From: Apostichopus japonicus
Taxonomy: Eukaryota > Echinodermata > Holothuroidea > Aspidochirotida > Stichopodidae
Assembly: GCF_037975245.1 (NCBI RefSeq)
Contig: NC_092582.1
Span: forward strand, 4,690,001-4,754,000
Direction of reading: 5' to 3'
Length of the DNA stretch: 64,000 nt
Shown: positions 53,801-62,800 of the stretch, in pieces
Position numbering within the stretch: position 1 is the first letter of the stretch
Layout of the letters: every line of letters begins with the position of its first letter
Program-made: the position numbers and the translations under genes
The notes under the pieces: generated by a model
What the model was told of the DNA's origin: nothing
Databases searched by the model: none
What the model saw: the letters and a program-made list of their open reading frames with translations, nothing else

Positions 53801-56800
53801 TTCCAATCATAAGGTCCCCAGTTCGAGTCACTTCAAGGTTAATGTATGTCGTCCAGTTACAGAGTTGTTGCCAATTCATAATCATGGACGTTAAATATGA
53901 ATCTAAGAGACTGACTTCGGTCAGCTTGCGGCTTTGATAAGCCAATGAGGCTTCTTCGCGAGTTCCTGCTTGCGGGAGGATCTAAAATGCATACATACAT
54001 ACATACACACACATATACAATCTGAAAGTTAGTTTTCCAGAGACCATAGAGTAGTTGAAACACGTACTGAGCAATTGTAACTTAGTAACCAGAAAACGGT
54101 CATATTATAGTTAATCTCTTAGCGCTAACAATGTTAAAAGCAAGCTGTTCATGTCGACTCATCAAGTTTGTTAAGCTTACCAAGTGTTGTTCCAATTAAG
54201 TATTACAGGCATTAATGATTTATTTTCAAGCTCAATTAACTATTAATAATCTTTGGAAAAATGATCAAAGGCAATGTTAGACACTGCCTTTAATTAATAG
54301 TGTTTGTACAAATCCGATATTATGACCTGGATAATATAGAGAGAGGTCAGAAGTGTGGGAACCTATCAAAGGTGATTCACAGGAAATTAATGTTGTCTTG
54401 ACAGGGAAATGAACAACCATAATGACCAAACTATATTTTCAATATAAAGATGAAATGTATTATAATAGCGGATTATTAAATTAATAGGATGTAATGAATG
54501 GTTCGTACACCGGCCATTTAATATCTATCCCTGAACATGAATTTGGACTGATTTCTTTCCTAAGGGTGCTTTTACAGTAGATCCGGATCAGATCTCGACG
54601 TCAGGATCTGATCCTGCCATCGAGATCAGGGCTGTAGTGTAAACCCAGTTCAGTTCCAGATCTGATCCTCCTATTTTGATGCTGGATCAGACCAGATCCA
54701 GGAAAAAAACCTGGGCACTTAAACCAAACTAACGAACGACTGATCCGCTCTCAACCCCAGTCCCCTTGCATCAAGACTGTGACTGTGTGATCATCGTCGG
54801 GTGTGAATCACCATTCCCCTCGAAAGGGAACAGATACTACACATGATCTTATCCAAAAGGCCGAAAAGGGATGCAATGCATTATATGTCATATAGTACTA
54901 GCATACTAGTATGGAGCTGCTACTATACCCTATGTATAGGAACTCCAATATAGCACCTCATGTACAGTAAGAGAGCTACTAACTTGTTACTACAACACCT
55001 CTGTACAGTTGAGGATGTGCAGTGGCTTTTATGCTGGTTGCTGCTGTTCAAAAACCGACCAGCATGGCTTAGCTACCAGCAAGAGACATAAACCAGATGG
55101 GTTTGTATTCAGTTTTACAACTATATTTATTGCTTTTGAGTATACCACCTACAATACAGGTACTGTATTCCTACTATGACATAAACCAAACACAAAGAGC
55201 CACTTTACTACACTTAACATTGTTACTTTTGAAGTCTCTGCACAGACTCTATAGACCTCTCTACAGTTGTTCAATGCAGTTTAGCTTCAGTGATTTCCTT
55301 CACAAGATTCTGTTGGATTAACCAACGGATTAGGGAGTCACACAATTTGGTTAACCCATCCATAGATGAATATACCTACTGTAGGTTACTGTGCACTAAA
55401 CCCTAGATTAATTTGGACACATCAGGACCAGAGGTTGTCAGGAAATGAAAAGAAATAGAACAATGAAGTTTCCAATATTAGACTGAATTGTAGTTTACCA
55501 CTGCAATTGTCCATACATGGTACAGTTTGTTATATGTGTGTGACAATCAGTACAGGGAATATAAAACATCTCCAAACAGGTGTTTTGCAGTTGACAAAAT
55601 CAAATTGGGGTATTTGTTAATTTATGGAATTAACAGTGCCTTGCTAGCGTGTCGGGAAAGAACATTGGTTTTATAATATACATTTGAAAACACAGGAATG
55701 GTTAAATTTGGGATTTATATATAACCGAGGACCCATATAAACAGATCCACTAGATCCCTAAGCGGTACATGGATAGATATAAATTGTGCTATCCTGGAGT
55801 GTGAAAACTCCAGTGCAGTCAAGATAACTGTTGTGAGGAGACAGGGGACAATTAAATTTTGGAATGGGATTTTGTAAGAACTAGATAAAAAGAGGTCTGT
55901 AAAATCTAGGTTATACTATGCACTTTTCTTGCACTGTCATTTAGAGAGGGCTGGCTACCATGAACAGTACAGATCATTCTAATTACCAAGTTGTAATTCA
56001 CTAACTGTACAACTTAACGATGCATTTTCTGCTCGTATGGGCTACTGGGCTTTGATTACTTGAATGCCAACAGTGGGCAAGATTATGGTAAGGCACTGTG
56101 TCAAGAACAGAAGAGCTGTAGCAGCAAACAATACCCAGATCTGCTAACAATGCCTATTGTGTACAACTGCACAGTGCCTATTGTTCTGAAGCTGCAGCAC
56201 ACAAAGGATTGCACCCTATGCAACCTTGCTGTGCAGGATGCTGTAGGTCCTCCCTAAGTTTCCTACTTTTGACACAGTGCCTGCCAAAGGTAGCTCGGTC
56301 AGCAAGCTTTACCAAAGCTACCAAGTATTGAGTCTATACTGACAACAACGTTGTTATTGATTCAAAAATAATTACAGCCTCCAAGATCATTTACAAGAAT
56401 ATTAATTACTATTTACACAAACTAAAGATTGAATTGTAAAATATTTTTCTACGTTTAACTTCTACTGGAACATCATCGAGACGTTTATATTTAAGCTATA
56501 AAAATGCTGCTTTGAGAACTGTATTTAAGTTCAGCTACACACCGCATGTACTGTTTGTCATGGCTGCTACAATTATACTATTGTTCATCAAAGTCTGTGA
56601 CTGGAGTCTGGAAAAATGAAACCATTTCTTCACAGGGAATTTGCATTCCTTTTGACTACAAATATCTCCAGAATCTTGACCTTTTTGTGATCCCGACAAC
56701 TTCAAGTAACACAGGAAAGCTAAATAGAGTCTTGTATTTGTTTAATCCTCTCCTTCAGGATACAAGCATCATTAACCTTCAAACCAATAACAGTCTACAA

Positions 56801-59800
56801 GTTGTGAATTTATATATCTTTTTTTTTTTTAATTCCTTTGGGAAATGCTGTCACATTATGGATCATTAGAGATGGGTAGATGTTGTTTTCTGTTTATCTT
56901 AGCGGCCCGTTTGTTACATGTTCCTAATGAAATGAAAACGACTATTGGCGTCCAACATTGTAAAGTAGGTAGAAGCATACAGTAGGATATGTTATTATTA
57001 CTTTGTAGTACTGCATGGACCCCCCCTCCATCCCCCTACCCTCCAGAGAACACTGAATGATGTGGTTAGCAGCAGTATACTGCCATTCCCAATCTTGCGC
57101 AGGCTGTTAAATTTGTAATCCTACAACTTTTAATTTAATTTAAGGGACAAATTTAACAATATCTGGTGATTACCATTATCTTCCCATCGGACAATGAAAG
57201 TTGCTTTAACTGTTGGCAACCAGGCAATTTTTAATGTTGTTCAGCCAAATTCAATGTTTACATTGGGCTTTGCCCAAGCTATAGCTCCAACAGCACCCTA
57301 CAAAGTTACCACCCAATACCATATCTGGATCAACAATTTGGAGAGAATAACTTGACTGTTGCATAATTTATGGTACGAAAATCGCTACACAGCACTTTTG
57401 ACTGTTTGTTGTACAATCATTCATACCACTACTGTAAATACAATTTACCTTAAACCTAAGATGGAGAAACTATATAAATAATCTTTTGCTTCGACTTGCA
57501 GTATGTGGCAAACCCCTCGCAATCCCCATTCCCCAACCCACCTGCACCCCCACCCACCTGCTCCCCCACCACCACCTATTCTTCTCAACTACATTGTTTC
57601 AAAAATCCTAATCTGTTCAAATAATTCCAAACAAATGCAAAGCCCCATTTAGCCAGCTATGAACAATGAACATTGTTGATTCATTAACTTTCATGACAGC
57701 AATCAATAACAATTGAGTCCAGCCTTTGCCAAATAAACTCCACTCATGGGGCAACAGCATGTGACATCAATGAATGTAATTAATTCTTTGCTCATCACTG
57801 GTAATTAAATGTCATATATTATAAAGTACAGTGTGTATATTATTCTGTTCTGTATACATTAGTACTCTCTGATATATGTGTCACCTCGTACTTATACTGC
57901 AAAGGTGAAAATCAATACACTGTTTGATTCCTACACTCGGTGTACAGTGAGTTAGGTGGTAACATGAAACTATATACAGCAATGGACAATACAGAGCTGC
58001 AATTTGATATTTCACTGTTGTGCAGGGAATAATTTATCTTGTATCGCAACGCAAAATACTATGCAAACTGATCACATTGCTACACAAGTGTCAAGATGTG
58101 TAGCAGTTTGTGTACACGGGAACCTTAGCATTTTGCATGGTGGACAAAATTCAGGGGCTTCAAAATGGCTATGTACACAAAATATGAACACTAAATTATT
58201 TCCTTGTTGAAAGTTGTCATAAAAATACCATTGAGAATGCTATTGTATGACATATATTTCTGTGAACTACAACCTAATTTAAATGACCTTTGTTATAAAA
58301 AAAAAATGGATAAATATGATTAAGTGATATCAGGTTTCTTGACAGTTTTCATACAAACAAATCAAAGCAATTTTGTTGTTCCTTCCCTGTTCACACCCAG
58401 CTAACATCTCAGTTAAGCCAGGGAGTTGTTATGGCAACTCCCTGGTTAAGCATACTGTACATGTACCAAATATGTACAGTATGCTATTACCACAGGCATA
58501 GAAAATGTGTGATATTTCTTTCCTATATGTTTTGCAATTGATTTTATTTTTTGAGGGTTAATTATTGTTACAAAGCAGAAGTCATCTAGATAGTTGTCCC
58601 GGATAAAAATATATATCCAGATGGTTTTTATAGATAACAGAGATTTGTAGAGCATTTCATAATTTAAGCTCAAAATGGACGTACAGTAGTACTTTCATGA
58701 GGCAACAGTATTATAGGCAAAAACAGAAGACAGGTAAAATACATACAAACTAAGTACAAAACCGTACTTTTAGTTTAAGTTTCACAGTGGATGTAAATTA
58801 GTAAAATACTAAGAGAAATTAGTCAGTTACTCTTCCTGAACAGATTTAACAAATTTTTCAAAACAAAATACCAACACTTAAATCGATATGGATACTTTTC
58901 GACCTTATTAGCATCTAGATATAACGATCCAAATTTTGCCATATAAGTCGTCCACTGATAAGACTAAATTTGATCAACTTTGATTTTGCATCATTTTCAA
59001 GATTTCTTTTTTTAACCCTATAAACATATTTTTCATTCTTCATTCACTTTAAAACACCGTAACATGACTCAAATGTGACCCTTGACCTCCCACCAAAAGA
59101 AAAATTACTTAAATTCCATACACTTCACCAATTAGCCTACATAGCATATTGGTATGGCATATCTGTACAATATATATATCTCGGATATCAAATTTTTATG
59201 TCTTTCGGGGAATCAACTGGCCTTTCACCTTGCCAAAGAACATCATGGTTCTATACCTCCATAATGCTAGACAGTAACAATCTATATGATATGTGCTCAC
59301 ACTGTTCAATTTGGGTTATCCTGTTTACTAGCCAAAATCACCACATACACTCACACATGCATACACACACTACATACACACACACAAACCTACTGTCCAT
59401 ACTGGACACAACATGATTGCAATGATTCCTCTAGCTCTTTACACAACTCAACTCAACAACAAGAGAATCTAGTGGTCTAGGTTACATATATATTGACAAT
59501 AGTAGAGGGTAGCTTTCTAAAGTTATATCAAAGTATTTCTTGTGAGGAAGAGGGAAGGTATGCTACTGTACAATATCATGATTTGTGAAATGCATAGTCA
59601 GACCACATGTAGCTTTAAATTTGTTAAGTTTCTGAAAGTGAGAGCCTCTTTTAGTATTTCAAGAGTGTTCAATTGTCCAAAAGCTCTTGACAATTTACAA
59701 GAGAATGATGTCATAAGATGACTGGAGGAATATTGCCTGTTATATTGGCACTAGGAACATATTGCAATAGTACATATCAGACATACAAATTAATGCAATA

Positions 59801-62800
59801 TTGACCCAAAATATGCACCAAAGTAGAGCACAAATGGTGCAGATGGAAATACTCAATGATGAAATCGAATGGTTCTTTACAACAACCTTCCTGAGTTTAT
59901 TTAGTGAATATTTTGTCTATATTTCTGTGGATGACAAAATTATTTATTCATATCTAGGTCATATTAACCCCTAGATGACCTTTAAGTGCAAATTCAAGAA
60001 AAGTTTCCATATTTGAACTGACCCCAAATGACATTTGACCTCTTAATTTCACCCTTAAATCACCACTAACAGATCCATATAAATGTCAAAATTTTCACAA
60101 ATGAGGTATTTTAAAATTGTGAGATAAAGAATGATTTTGTCAGTTGCTCACAGACAGACATACTCAGAGACAGACAGATTGAAAGATCTATGCAAGTTGA
60201 ATTCTGACCAGTTGGCCTGTTGACCTTTTGGTACAAACTTAAAGTAGACACTTGTGTATATGGTGTAAGAGGGAGGGTTGTAGAGAGCAATCTGGGTTCT
60301 CACCTGTCTAAAACTGGTCCATGAAAGTGAGGTTCGTACACTCTTGGTGGACCTGTACAGAAAAAAATACAGATAGTAATACAAATTACTCCAAATTTTA
60401 TCCTCAAGGGGATGCATGTTTTAATTACTGCCCTTTGTCAACAACTTAGAAAGAGTGATTTAAACATCTTAACGAGTTCTGATTAATTTTGCTCCTCATT
60501 CATTGATTCTTGCCAAGCTGTTCATTTTATTTCAGTCTTCTACAGTCAGATGAGATAAGCATTCGCAATTTTAAAATCCCCACTTTACAAGAAATTACAT
60601 CACCAGACTGAGGCCTTTTTGCAAATGGCTGGCATTTTTTGTCAAAGTTTGCATCAAAGTTTCACTCAAAACAAACTGAACCGATCAATCTATGATAACT
60701 GTTAGCGTACGTATGCTTCTACAGTAAAAAACTAGCCTGCTGAAGTATGCAGTTTTCATGACCACGGCTTTGCAAGTTACTCCGTCGTTGTCGTTTGCGT
60801 CAGGCTAGGCATATAAACTGTGTACAAGCTACAACATAGTACTCATGATCACAGACTAGATAGTGCTTGTGCAGGCGGAGGCCCCTGGCAATTTGGTTTG
60901 TCAAGTTTAGTTGACTGACACATTCGGTCAGTAAAATTCTTAATAAAAATTAATTTAGAAGTTGTAAAACATGTACCATGTATGGCGATATGTAACATTA
61001 TGTTCATTAATTTATGTGAATGGTTTATTTACTCCACATATCTCCTTTTTCTGTTTTAAAGTAAAATGTATTGACACACTAAAGGCAAGTGCCATGTGTT
61101 TGATCACATTGATTTTTATTCAGAGAATGTGTCTGATTGCCAACTAGCCACCCCCTTAGGTACCGGTGCTGTGGCCGATTGGATAAAGGTGGTGGCATTT
61201 AAAGCAATGAGGCTTAGCAATTTCTTCTCACAACTACTTAAAGCATCTGCTTATCATTCTCTTTCTTGTTTTTTGTTTGTATATTGAACCTGTGATATTT
61301 TGAAATGATTGAAGGAGTATTGCAAATCACTTGCACAGTCAAAACCAGTACCCTGCCCAATGATAGGAAGTGTACCAGCAATAGCGTCCACATAAGCACT
61401 ACGTAGAAGGAAAATTTACATGTACGATACAGTGCATCAAATAGGTACTAAAATTGCAAAGCCTGTTATCATGGTCCAGGGTTTGTACAGCTGAGGACAC
61501 TTGTCATATCTGGATAATAATCTGGTAATTTGAACATGTTTATAAGTCTCTGCAGCAGTCACACAATGAAGGTGATTATGCTTACAAGCAGGCTGAATTT
61601 GTATTCAGATATATGCTCCACTAACACACACACACATTTCCACTTTAATACAAGTGTAGTTTTCATAAAACACATAACATGTGCTTAAAACCGTTTTCTG
61701 CCTCCAAAAATTGCCACACACGTTCGGTCAATGAACATGTTCTTTAAAAAATTACAAAACCAAAATGTACTTCTGGTAATCAAGTGCCATACTGCTGATG
61801 GATTCCATGACAACAACAGTAAAACTCTCAGCTCAACAGCTACTTGTCAAGTATTGTGAAATTTTATAAGAATGGCCTACAGTACTAAAACTTAAAATAA
61901 GTACAAAAGGTCTGGAATAGGCTATATGTCATTCAAATGTTTGGACAATTAAAAAAATTCCAGAAATTCTGTATTTTAAGAGCTCTACCGTTGTGATATA
62001 TGCCAATGCTGCTAAATAACAATTAATTCATTGAATTAGGTCAGGAATAAATACACAGTATGTGACAAGCTATAGATAGTCAAACTTACTGAATAGCTTG
62101 TCTTATGCCTACTGAGATTACTGTTCTATAAAAATGAATAATAAAACAAATGTTTCAAAATATTGTCATAAAAGCTTCAGGAAACTTAAATTCTGAAGTA
62201 AGGCCTATCAAATTTCTTCCACTGTGGAATAATTTAGCAATGGAAAATTCCTTACATCAGAGGGGTGTTACTAAAACGAATGACAATTGCGTTACACATA
62301 ACAAATGACAATATGTTGAACACTATAAAAAATTGCGTTGACTAAAACGAATGACAGTGAATGACAGCACAGACATTTGCTTCAAAAGTTGACCAGTGAA
62401 TGTTTAAATATTATTAGCAATTTTAAGGTCAAGTTCTCCTCAAATTATTTGTGAAATTATCGATTCTCTCATTCCACCGACCGACGTTCTTTTCCCCGAC
62501 TGATCATAAAGGTGGGGGCCGTCCCCACCCCCCCCCATTTGGGCATGCCACTGCTCGAACGCCATGTATTCATTCCTAAGTTCCCTACATGAAAAATGTA
62601 TATATATAGGGGCCTATATAAGTTGCCGGATGATTCATCTCATTGGATTTTTTGGATTGCAGCCAAACGTTCCTAGAAAATTTTCGAGAAAACAGTCGTT
62701 GCGACTACAATTTTTATACTTTCATAGTACGATATCATAGCATTTTCCACCCAAATTAATCGTGGATATATCAGTTTCAACCATACCAATTAGCCAGCAC

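Larger units (their letters stand above)
47729..60303 (-). other. SLC44 intron 2 (12.6 kb)
   Basis: No nested gene was recognised on either strand. Beyond the mapped repeats (47993, 49243, 49996, 52202, 53769, 54565, 56091, 58418) it is AT-rich, with TA microsatellites near 49750, 50110 and 50630. An alternative SLC44 first exon could hide here, but none is supported. Confidence 0.6.
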
